Below, piece after piece: positions 26,593 through 34,320 of a DNA stretch of 64,000 nucleotides (positions within the stretch are counted from its first letter, which is position 1; every line of letters begins with the position of its first letter). The position numbers and the translations under genes are program-made. The notes below the pieces were generated by a model. The model made no database searches. It was given only the letters and a program-made list of their open reading frames with translations, and was not told the origin of the DNA. Origin of the DNA: JBBROS01 sp965199595 (GTDB lineage: Bacteria; Pseudomonadota; Alphaproteobacteria; Acetobacterales; Acetobacteraceae). The stretch lies in contig OZ241182.1 of assembly GCA_965199595.1 (NCBI GenBank), forward strand, positions 3,906,001 through 3,970,000, in the 5' to 3' direction.

Positions 26593-27719
26593 GCCCCGCC
26601 CTGCTGCAAAACGCCCTGCCCCATCGCATCATGCCGCTTCAGGAACGCCACCACGGCCGGCGCGAACAAGGTCTGCGACTTGCCACCCACGAACACCCCC
26701 ACATGCCCGCCCGGCAACGCCAGCTCGGTATAGTCCGTGGTCCCCAGCTTCGGCCCCAGCGCCCGGCTGGTGGCGGGCGGGATGATGTGGTCGTCCTTCG
26801 CATAGACGTTCAGCACCGGCATGGTGATCCGCCCCAGGTCCACCGGCCGCCCATCCAGCACCCACTCGTTCCGCACCAGCCTGTTCTGCTGATACAGGTC
26901 CTTCAGCCACTGCTTGGCAGCCTCGCCCGGGTGGTCCGGCCGGTCCGCGATCCACTTCTCCATCCGCAGCCAGTTCAGCAGCCGCTTCTCGTCATCGACG
27001 ATGTCCAGCATGTCGAAATTGTATTTCAGCAGGCTCCGCATCGGCGACATCTGGTTGAACACCGCGCCCATGAACTCCCCGGGCAGGTTGCCGTTGGCGT
27101 CGATCAGCCGGTCCACGTCCTCGGGCGACAGCGCGCGCGACCAGATGTTGATGAAGCCGTGCCCCGGCCGGTTCTCCACCGTGTCCGCATGGAAGTCGAT
27201 CGGCGTGATGGTCAGGGCCAGCGTGTTGACCCGCCCGGGCTCCAGGGCGGCAAAGGCGGTGGTGAACACGCCCCCCTCGCACACGCCCAGCAGGTTCACG
27301 CGCGGCACCCCGGCCCGCCGCGCCATCTCCGTCACGCAGCCATCGAGATAGCCGAGGATGTAGTCGTCGAGCGTCAGATACCGGTCGGCGCGCGACGGGT
27401 TGCCCCAATCCACCACATACAGGTCGACGCCCAGGTTCAGCAGGTTGCGGACCAGGGACCGGTCCTCCTGCAAATCCGTCATGGTCCAGCGCCCGATCAG
27501 CCCGTAGCAGATCAGCACCGGAACCCCGACCGTCTGCGGCACCAGCGGCCGGTAGCGGTACAGGCTCACCTTGTCCTGGCTCCACACCAGGTCCTTCGGC
27601 GTGGTGGCGATGGTCACGTCGGCGTCGCGCATCCCATGCAGCAGCTTGTGCCCGGCCGCCACCTTGGTCCCGATCCGCGCCGCCTCCGCCAGCAGGTCCG
27701 CGGGCGTGGGCCCCGTCAT
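26589..27719 (-). CDS. phaC: Class III poly(3-hydroxyalkanoate) synthase, PhaC subunit
   Basis: A 376-residue catalytic subunit polymerising 3-hydroxyacyl-CoA. The lipase-like box is GVCEGG (~res 145-150) with the nucleophilic cysteine. The Asp (YAKDDHIIPP, ~res 311) and His (PGGHVGVF, ~res 339) of the triad are present. Class III enzymes usually have G-x-C-Q-G-G; here Glu replaces Gln. Length (~350-375 aa) and the adjacent phaE identify class III rather than the ~590-residue class I. Start and stop both overlap the neighbouring genes by four bases. Confidence 0.93.
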   Translation of the reverse strand: MTGPTPADLLAEAARIGTKVAAGHKLLHGMRDADVTIATTPKDLVWSQDKVSLYRYRPLVPQTVGVPVLICYGLIGRWTMTDLQEDRSLVRNLLNLGVDLYVVDWGNPSRADRYLTLDDYILGYLDGCVTEMARRAGVPRVNLLGVCEGGVFTTAFAALEPGRVNTLALTITPIDFHADTVENRPGHGFINIWSRALSPEDVDRLIDANGNLPGEFMGAVFNQMSPMRSLLKYNFDMLDIVDDEKRLLNWLRMEKWIADRPDHPGEAAKQWLKDLYQQNRLVRNEWVLDGRPVDLGRITMPVLNVYAKDDHIIPPATSRALGPKLGTTDYTELALPGGHVGVFVGGKSQTLFAPAVVAFLKRHDAMGQGVLQQGGA

Positions 27720-28597
27720 GCCCGCACCCGCTTGGCCCGGCGCGCCCCCGCAGCCGGTACCGCAGCCGGCACCGCCGCCGGCACAACCGCCGCCAGCCGA
27801 ACCTCCCGCCGCAGCGCCCGCAGTTCCCGCCGCATCTCGGTCACCGTCCGGTGCACGTCATCCAGCTCGGTCCGCGTCGGGAAGCCGTACTGCTTGCCCA
27901 GATGCTCCACCAGCTCCTGCTGCGCCATCCGCAGCTCCGTGCTGCCGCGGATCATGGCGGTCTGCGTCACCAGGAACGCCTCGGACCGCTGGGTCTCCAG
28001 CAGCTGCTGGTTGGCCGTCTCGGTCCACAGCGTCATCGCCGCCCGGGCATCCGGCTTCGGGGCGGTCCGCGCAGCCATCTCCTCGGTGAACCGCTTGCCG
28101 GCCTGCACCCAGGCCTCCAGCACCACCGCGTTATGCTCGAGCCCGGTGCGGCGCACCGTGATCCAGGCCTGCATCACGCGCGCATACCGCCGCTCCAGGT
28201 CCCACAGGTCCGCCAGGCGCGGCCCCTCGGCCATGCGACCCAGCACATCGCCCATCTCGTCCACGCCGCCCATCCAGCTGCGCGGGTCCACCAGCCGGTT
28301 CACCGTCGCTGCGACCGTCGCATCACCGGCCTCACCCGCCCCCGGAACCGCCTGCGCCAGCACGCCAGACATCGCGGACGCCACGGACCACAGCTCGCCC
28401 AGCGCCTGCTGCGCCCGCGCCAGCTCCGCGCTGGCCGGACCCTCCGCCACGCCGGGCATCAGCGGCAGGCTGCCGGAGGCCATGGCGTGCAGCCCCTCCG
28501 CCATCATCTTCCCGGCCTGGTCCTGCGCCTCCAGCATCGCCTTGCCCTGCGCCGTCCAGAACGCGCTGAACGCCTCGCCGTAATCGAATGAACTCAC
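27716..28597 (-). CDS. phaE: Class III PHA synthase subunit PhaE
   Basis: A 293-residue partner subunit needed for class III synthase activity. The family pattern is clear: an N-terminal FSAFWTAQGKAMLEAQ helix, the central LWDLERRYARVMQAWITVRR region (~res 130-150), and the C-terminal EHLGKQYGFPTRTELDDVHR followed by a predicted coiled helix (TVTEMRRELRALRREV). It ends in an Ala/Pro/Lys-Arg tail with a short AAVP repeat (AAVPAAVPAAVPAAG). The ATGA overlap with phaC indicates coupled synthesis. 25 bases separate it from the alcohol dehydrogenase. Confidence 0.9.
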   Translation of the reverse strand: MSSFDYGEAFSAFWTAQGKAMLEAQDQAGKMMAEGLHAMASGSLPLMPGVAEGPASAELARAQQALGELWSVASAMSGVLAQAVPGAGEAGDATVAATVNRLVDPRSWMGGVDEMGDVLGRMAEGPRLADLWDLERRYARVMQAWITVRRTGLEHNAVVLEAWVQAGKRFTEEMAARTAPKPDARAAMTLWTETANQQLLETQRSEAFLVTQTAMIRGSTELRMAQQELVEHLGKQYGFPTRTELDDVHRTVTEMRRELRALRREVRLAAVVPAAVPAAVPAAGARRAKRVRA

Positions 28598-28622
28598 GGC
28601 GCCGCCCCCCGCACCTCGGGCG

Positions 28623-29750
28623 TCATGCGAACTCGATCACCTGCCGCACCGCGCGACCCTCGTGCAGCCGGTCGAACCCCTCATTGATCTCCTCGAGCTT
28701 CAGCTTGCCGCTCATCAGCCGGTCGATCGGCAGCTTCCCGGCCCGGTACAGCGCGACATACCGCGGGATGTCCCGCACCGGCACGCAGGTGCCGATATAG
28801 CTGCCCTTCACCGTCCGCTCCTCCGCCACCAGCTGCACCAGCGGCAAGGCCAGCGCGGCCCCGGGCGGCGGCAACCCGGCCGTCACGGTGGTCCCGCCCC
28901 GCCTGGTGATCCTGTACGCCAGCTCCATCGCGCGCACGGCACCCGCCATCTCGAACGCGAAGTCCACGCCGCCGCCCGTGATCTCCCGCACCTGCTCCGC
29001 CGCATCCGCGTCGCGGGCGTTGACGGTGTGGCTCGCCCCCAACTGCCGGGCCAGGCCGAGCTTGTCGTCGGAGAGGTCGATGGCCACCACCTGCCGCGCA
29101 CCCGAGGCCACCGCCCCCAGCACGGAGGCGAGGCCCACGCCGCCCAGCCCGATCACCGCCGCATTCTGCCCGGGCTGCAGCCGCGCCGTGTTCACCACGG
29201 CCCCCACCCCGGTCAGCACCGCGCAGCCGAACAGCGCCGCCTCGTCCAGCGGCAGCTCCCGGTCGATCTTCACCACGGACCGCCGCGACACCACGGCATA
29301 GTCGGCGAACCCGGAAACGCCGAGGTGGTGGTTCACCGCCGCCCCATCGCAATGCAGCCGCCGCTTGCCCGAGAGCAGCGTCCCGGCCCCGTTGGCCACA
29401 GCCCCCGGCTCGCACAACGCCGGACGCCCCTCGGCGCAAGGCAGGCACGAGCCGCAGCTCGGCATGAACACCATGATCACGTGGTCGCCCACCACCAGGT
29501 CCGGCACGTCCTCGCCCAGCTGCTCCACCACGCCCGCGGCCTCGTGCCCCAGCGCCATCGGCATCGGCCGCGGCCGGTCCCCGTTGATCACCGACAGATC
29601 GGAATGGCACAGCCCGGCCGCGGCGATCCGCACCAGGATCTCCCCCCGGCCCGGCGGATCCAGCTCCACCTCGACGATGTGCAGCGGCCTGCTCTTCGCA
29701 TAGGGCGCCGCCGCCCCCATCGCCCGCAGCACGGCGGCGCGCGTCTTCAT
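28623..29750 (-). CDS. Zinc-dependent alcohol dehydrogenase (MDR superfamily)
   Basis: A 375-residue medium-chain alcohol dehydrogenase. Catalytic zinc ligands lie in GLCHSDLSVINGD (Cys) and GHEAAGVVEQLG (His-Glu). The structural zinc lobe is CGSCLPCAEGRPALC (four cysteines). The NAD-binding fold is AAVIGLGGVGLASVLGAVAS (~res 192-211), followed by DLSDDKLGLARQLGAS, whose acidic residue favours NAD+. Its ATG shares one base with the stop of the upstream acetolactate-synthase-like gene. Class III-like (formaldehyde/GSH) features are not obvious; substrate unknown. It lies upstream of phaE in the same transcript direction. Confidence 0.9.
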   Translation of the reverse strand: MKTRAAVLRAMGAAAPYAKSRPLHIVEVELDPPGRGEILVRIAAAGLCHSDLSVINGDRPRPMPMALGHEAAGVVEQLGEDVPDLVVGDHVIMVFMPSCGSCLPCAEGRPALCEPGAVANGAGTLLSGKRRLHCDGAAVNHHLGVSGFADYAVVSRRSVVKIDRELPLDEAALFGCAVLTGVGAVVNTARLQPGQNAAVIGLGGVGLASVLGAVASGARQVVAIDLSDDKLGLARQLGASHTVNARDADAAEQVREITGGGVDFAFEMAGAVRAMELAYRITRRGGTTVTAGLPPPGAALALPLVQLVAEERTVKGSYIGTCVPVRDIPRYVALYRAGKLPIDRLMSGKLKLEEINEGFDRLHEGRAVRQVIEFA

Positions 29751-31420
29751 CACACCATCTCCACGGCGGCCGGGACCGCAGCCGCCGGGATCCGCGCCCG
29801 CAGCTCGTCCACCAGCACCCGCGTGTTCTCGCTGTAGTCGATCGGCACCGCCACCAGGTGCACGCCGCCGCCCCGGAACGCCGCCTCCAGCGCCGGGATC
29901 AGCCCCTCGGTGCTCTCCACCCGCGTGCCGCGGGCGCCATAGCTCTCGGCATAGCGCACGAAATCCGGGTTGCCGAAGGTCAGCCCGAAATCGGGGAAGC
30001 TGTCCACCGCCTGCTTCCAGCGGATCATCCCATAGGCGCCATCGTCCAGGATCAGCACCACCAGGTTCAGGCGAAGGCGCACCGCCGTCTCCATCTCCTG
30101 GCTGTTCATCATGAACCCGCCATCGCCGCACACCGCCATCACCCGCCGGTCCGGATACATCATCGCCGCCATCATCGCCGAGGGCAGCCCGGCCCCCATG
30201 GTCGCCAGCGCATTGTCCAGCAGCAGCGTGTTCGCCACATAGGTCCGGTAGTTCCGCGCGAACCAGATCTTGTACATGCCGTTGTCCAGCGCCACGATCC
30301 CGTCCGCCGGGATCACCTGGCGCACGTCATGCACGATCCGCTGCGGCGTCGGCGGCCAACGGTCCTCGGTCGCCCGGTCCATGATCCGCGACAGGATCGA
30401 CTCCCGCAGCGACAGCAGCGACCCGGCATGCGGCAGCTTGCCCTCCACCCGGTCCGCCAGCAGCTCGAGGCTCGGCCCCACATCGCCCACCACCTCGGCA
30501 TGCGGGAAATACACGCTGTCCACGTTGGCCGGCAGGTAGCCGACATGGATCACCTTCGGCCCGTTCGGCCCCATGATGAACGGCGGCTTCTCGATCGTGT
30601 CATGCCCGATGGCGATGATCAGGTCCGCCTGGTCCACCGCCTCGTGCACATAGTCCCGCTCGCTCAGCGCCGCGGTGCCCATGTACAGGTTGCCGCCGCC
30701 CGGCACCGTGCCCTTGCCCATCTGCGTCGTGAAGAACGGGATCTGCGTCCGCCGCACGAACCCCGAAAGCCCCGCCGTGCTGCGCGGGCGGGAGGCCGCG
30801 GCCCCCAGCATCACCAGCGGACGCTTCGCCGCCAGGATCATCTCCGCCGCCCGGTCCAGCGCCGCCCGGTGCGCCACCGGGATCTCGATCGGATGCACCG
30901 GGATCGGCCGCACGTCCGGCCCCTCCTCGCCCGCCACATCCTCCGGCAGCTCCAGCAGCACCGGGCCCGGCCGCTCCTCCATCGCGATCCGGAACGCGTC
31001 GCGCACCAGCGTCGGGATGCTGCCGGGGCTCATGATCTGCCGCGACATCTTGGTCAGCGGCTTGAACGCGGTGATCACGTCCACGATCTGGAACCGCGCC
31101 TGGCGGCTGCTCATGATCCCCTTCTGCCCCGTGATCATGATCATCGGCATCGCACCCAGCAGCGCATAGGCCGCCCCGGTGGTGAGGTTCAGCGCGCCCG
31201 GCCCGAGCGTCGTGATGCACACGCCGGGCTTGCCGGTCAGCCGGCCATAGGTCGCGGCCATGAAGGCGGCGCCCTGCTCGTGCCGGGTCAGGATCAGCTT
31301 GATGCCGGAGTTGCGCAGGCTCTCGACGACGTCGAGGTTCTCCTCCCCCGGCACGCCGAAGATCCGGTCGACGCCCTCGTTCTCCAGCGCCGCGACGAGT
31401 AGGTCAGAACCCTTGGGCAT
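29750..31420 (-). CDS. Thiamine-diphosphate enzyme, acetolactate synthase large-subunit-like
   Basis: A ~556-residue ThDP enzyme. The N-terminal domain has the catalytic glutamate in LILTRHEQGAAFMAATYGR (~res 43-61). The ThDP motif starts GDGGFMMNSQEMETA (~res 435) and ends in LDDGAYGM, where the family often has LNDNAYGM. The sequence resembles catabolic-type acetolactate synthases (AlsS-like), which act without a regulatory subunit; no ilvN is nearby. The ATG at 31420 has GGGAGA at a good distance; an ATG 15 bases upstream is possible. Other ThDP decarboxylases cannot be excluded. Confidence 0.8.
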   Translation of the reverse strand: MPKGSDLLVAALENEGVDRIFGVPGEENLDVVESLRNSGIKLILTRHEQGAAFMAATYGRLTGKPGVCITTLGPGALNLTTGAAYALLGAMPMIMITGQKGIMSSRQARFQIVDVITAFKPLTKMSRQIMSPGSIPTLVRDAFRIAMEERPGPVLLELPEDVAGEEGPDVRPIPVHPIEIPVAHRAALDRAAEMILAAKRPLVMLGAAASRPRSTAGLSGFVRRTQIPFFTTQMGKGTVPGGGNLYMGTAALSERDYVHEAVDQADLIIAIGHDTIEKPPFIMGPNGPKVIHVGYLPANVDSVYFPHAEVVGDVGPSLELLADRVEGKLPHAGSLLSLRESILSRIMDRATEDRWPPTPQRIVHDVRQVIPADGIVALDNGMYKIWFARNYRTYVANTLLLDNALATMGAGLPSAMMAAMMYPDRRVMAVCGDGGFMMNSQEMETAVRLRLNLVVLILDDGAYGMIRWKQAVDSFPDFGLTFGNPDFVRYAESYGARGTRVESTEGLIPALEAAFRGGGVHLVAVPIDYSENTRVLVDELRARIPAAAVPAAVEMV

Positions 31421-31583
31421 GTCGGTGTCTCCCATCCGGCGCGATGGTCCGGTCAATTCTTCTTGCCCAGATGACCCGCCGGGATAGGCGCGACCGTAGT
31501 GCAGCTTCGCGCCCGGGGGAATGTCGCCGCACGCGCTTTTGTAGCGCGATCCGGAACAAACATCGCCGCGGCGCCGCGGGAAC

Positions 31584-32051
31584 TCACACGTTCGCCGCCA
31601 GGATCGTGCGCAGCCCGGCCAGGATCGCGCCCGGCGCCGGCGGACAGCCCGGCACCACCAGGTCCACCGCGACCGCGGCACCCACCCCGCCCGCCACCGC
31701 CCCGCTGCCCGCGAACACCCCGCCATCCCGCGCGCAGTCCCCCACCGCCACCACCCAGCACGGCGCCGCCATGCAGGCCAGCGCCCGCTGCACCGGCCCC
31801 ACCAGCACCCGCGTCATGGCGCCGCTCACCAGCAGCACGTCCGCCTCCGCCGGGCTGCCCACCACCGAGAGGCCATACTGCGCCAGGTCGTAGGCCACCC
31901 CCCGCAGGGCCGCCATCTCCAGCGCGCACCCGCCGCAATCCCCGGTCTGCACCACGAACACCGCCAGGCTCCGCCCCAGCCTGGCCTGGGACGCCGCATC
32001 CAGCCGCGCCGCCAGCGCCCCGGCGCTCTCGTCATCCACCGGAAAGGTCAA
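31584..32051 (-). CDS. NuoB/HyfI-like Fe-S subunit of a reduced hydrogenase-4-related complex
   Basis: A ~155-residue protein of the NADH dehydrogenase 20-kDa/hydrogenase small-subunit family. The four cysteines expected to hold the proximal [4Fe-4S] (N2-like) cluster are kept: CGGCALE (~res 36-42), VGDCARDGG and VPGCPPAPG. The start appears to be TTG at 32051, overlapping the stop of the upstream gene as TTGA; a GTG at 32039 is the alternative. Length is typical of stand-alone HyfI/EchC-type subunits. It is the last gene of a four-gene set whose large subunit lacks NiFe ligands, so hydrogenase activity is not expected. Confidence 0.82.
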   Translation of the reverse strand: MTFPVDDESAGALAARLDAASQARLGRSLAVFVVQTGDCGGCALEMAALRGVAYDLAQYGLSVVGSPAEADVLLVSGAMTRVLVGPVQRALACMAAPCWVVAVGDCARDGGVFAGSGAVAGGVGAAVAVDLVVPGCPPAPGAILAGLRTILAANV

Positions 32052-33451
32052 AGCTCCATCCCGCCCAGGTGCAGCCCGAACGACGCCGCAAGCCCCGGCA
32101 GATCCCGCAGCCGCGCCCCCGCCGCCGCGGCCTCCAACGCCGGCAGCAGCAGCCAGCCCGGATCGGCGGCGAAGCTGGCGCTCACCACCCCACCCGCCAG
32201 CCGCACCCAGTGCCACACCGCCCCCTGCGGCCCCGCCGCCATCCCCATTCCCTCCGTCCCCTCATGCGACACCACCACCAGACACCCCCCGCCCGGCAAC
32301 GCCGCCAGCCCGGCCCGCACCGCCGCCACATCCGCCGCCATCCCCGCCAGCCGCAAGCCCATCCGCGCCGCCACGTCCCCCCCGGTCGCCACCGGAGCCG
32401 CGGGATGCACCGGGTCCATCCGCCCCGAGGCCCGGCCCACCACTCCACCCGGCGCATAGGCCAAAGCCAAGGCAACCGGCAGCACCCCACCCCCGGGCCA
32501 CCGCGCCAGCACCGCCGGAACCGCGGCCAGGGCAGCATCCAGCACCGCCACCCCCTCCGCGCCAACCTCCGTCTGCACGCCGCCCGGCCGCACCAGGTCC
32601 ATCATCAGCCGATGGCCCAGCGCCGCGCCGCACGCGGCCAGCAGATCCTCCCGCGCCTGCTCCACCCCCGGCAGCACCAGCCCCCAGCCCGCCGCCGCCG
32701 CCTGCACGTCGTGCAACGCTACCGCCACCCGCTCCACCCCCAGCAGCACCGCCCGCAGCGCCAGGCCCCGCGGCGGCACCACCGTGCCCAGCGCCGCCTC
32801 CACCGCCCGCGCGAAGGCCACGGAATGCGCCACCGTCGCCGCGCCATCCAGCCGCGCCGCCAGCCGCGCCGCCCCCGCCACGGACTTGCCGCGCATCAAC
32901 CCGAGCACCCCCCGGTGCCCATACCCCAGCCGGGCCTCCAGCCCCCGCACCACATCCCCCTTCAGGCCAACACGCCAATGCGCCACACCCCCCGGCGTCG
33001 GCGGCAAGGGCCCGAACCCCACCACGTCGCCCGCCGCCGCCAGCATCTCCGGCACCTCCGCCGCCCCTGCATTGGGCGCCGGCCGCTCCGCCAGCGGACG
33101 CAGCAGCGGCCAGGCCCCATGGTCCAGCCACGGCCGCACATCCCGCGCATCCGCCGCCTGGTGCCCCCACAGGTCCGTCACCATCCGCTCGAACAGCGCC
33201 GCCCCCGGCCGCACCGGCGACAGCGCGGCATACAACCCGGCCTCCACCGCCACCGAGGCCAGCAGCGGCTCCCCGCACCAGAACAGCGCATGCACCTGCG
33301 CCGGGTCAGCCCACAGCGCGACGAAGGCCAGCTCCGGCTGGCCCGGCAGCGCCTGCACCAGCCCCCACCACTGCTCGGTGCTCAACACATGCCGCGGCCA
33401 CGGCCGGCACGGAACCGCCTCCCCCGCCCGGATCCAGCCAACGGCGCTCAA
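32048..33451 (-). CDS. HyfG/HycE-like (NuoC-NuoD type) large subunit lacking NiFe-binding cysteines
   Basis: A ~467-residue protein with a short NuoC-like domain (ALFERMVTDLWGHQAADARD, then VRPWLDHGAWPLLRPL) followed by a NuoD/hydrogenase-large-subunit domain (LEARLGYGHRGVLGLMRGKS, ARLDGAATVAHSVAFARAVE, LGVERVAVALHD). Active hydrogenases have CxxC after the Arg in the second element and a C-terminal DPCxxC; here the text reads RLDGAATVAH and the C-terminus ends SFGLHLGGMEL. Such proteins are sometimes mislabelled 'HypE'. The start is TTG at 33451, overlapping the upstream stop as TTGA. Confidence 0.8.
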   Translation of the reverse strand: MSAVGWIRAGEAVPCRPWPRHVLSTEQWWGLVQALPGQPELAFVALWADPAQVHALFWCGEPLLASVAVEAGLYAALSPVRPGAALFERMVTDLWGHQAADARDVRPWLDHGAWPLLRPLAERPAPNAGAAEVPEMLAAAGDVVGFGPLPPTPGGVAHWRVGLKGDVVRGLEARLGYGHRGVLGLMRGKSVAGAARLAARLDGAATVAHSVAFARAVEAALGTVVPPRGLALRAVLLGVERVAVALHDVQAAAAGWGLVLPGVEQAREDLLAACGAALGHRLMMDLVRPGGVQTEVGAEGVAVLDAALAAVPAVLARWPGGGVLPVALALAYAPGGVVGRASGRMDPVHPAAPVATGGDVAARMGLRLAGMAADVAAVRAGLAALPGGGCLVVVSHEGTEGMGMAAGPQGAVWHWVRLAGGVVSASFAADPGWLLLPALEAAAAGARLRDLPGLAASFGLHLGGMEL

Positions 33452-34320
33452 GCCGCACCCTGCAGGCCAGCCACCACCACCGCCAGCAGCGCCAGCAGCG
33501 CCGCCGCCGGCAGCACCACCCCCGCCGGCCACCGCGCCCCACCCGCTGCCGTCAGCACCAGGCCCAACCCGCCCAGCTTCAGCAGCCAGCACGCCACCCC
33601 GACTCCCCAGGCCTCCACCCCGCCGCCTGCGGACGCCATCCCGAACGGCGCCCCCACCGCCCCCGCCAATGACAGCACCGCCACCCGACGCACGAACCCG
33701 GCCCAGACCAGCAGCCCCAGCAACTGCCCCGACCACCCGCCGCCCACGCCACCCTCCCCCACCGCCAGCAGCAGCAGCGCCAACCCCGAAAGCGCCCCCA
33801 CCAGCCGGGCCCCCGCCCCGCCATCCCGCACCGCCGCCACCGCCGCATCCAGGTTCGTCCCGCCCGACAGCAGCCCCAGCGCCATGGCCACCAGCAACAC
33901 CACCGGCACCACCCCCAGCCGCGCCGCCACCCCGGCGCCGGACGCCTGCACCACCCCCGCCGACCCGGCATCCCGCCCCGCCACACCCGGCACCGCCCAG
34001 GACACCGCCAGCAGCCCGGCCACCACCACCATGTCCGCCAGCCCCGCCCCCGGCAACCCGGTGGCGAACCCCGGCACCAGCACCGCCGCCACCACCGCGG
34101 ACCCCAGCGCCACCACCGGCGCCAGCCCGAACACGAACGAGGCCCCCGCCGGCACCACTACCGCCTTGCGCCACAGCCGCACCGTGTCGTGCCACGGCTG
34201 ATCCAGCGCCGGGCCACCCACGCCGCGCCACCGCGCCGCCGCCTGGCCGCACAACCCGGCCAGCGCCGGCGCCACCGCCAGGATCATCGCCGCATGCAGC
34301 AGCCACCCGAGCCAGCCCAT
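33448..34320 (-). CDS. HyfC/NuoH-like membrane subunit
   Basis: A 290-residue polytopic membrane protein of the NuoH/HyfC/EchB family, which normally couples the Fe-S arm to the ion-pumping arm. The diagnostic element lies after the first helix: QAAARWRGVGGPALDQPWHD followed by LWRKAVVVP, corresponding to the QGRxGPxxxQPYxDLxKLLxK motif. Seven or eight further hydrophobic helices follow. Charged residues in helices are few, and the protein is Gly/Ala/Val-rich, which makes alignment of the usual conserved glutamates uncertain. Its ATG shares one base with the stop of the HyfB-like gene. Confidence 0.78.
   Translation of the reverse strand: MGWLGWLLHAAMILAVAPALAGLCGQAAARWRGVGGPALDQPWHDTVRLWRKAVVVPAGASFVFGLAPVVALGSAVVAAVLVPGFATGLPGAGLADMVVVAGLLAVSWAVPGVAGRDAGSAGVVQASGAGVAARLGVVPVVLLVAMALGLLSGGTNLDAAVAAVRDGGAGARLVGALSGLALLLLAVGEGGVGGGWSGQLLGLLVWAGFVRRVAVLSLAGAVGAPFGMASAGGGVEAWGVGVACWLLKLGGLGLVLTAAGGARWPAGVVLPAAALLALLAVVVAGLQGAA

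Noticed and set aside
31584..33451. An active NiFe hydrogenase
   Set aside because: The large subunit has neither of the two CxxC pairs, and no hyp maturation genes are present.
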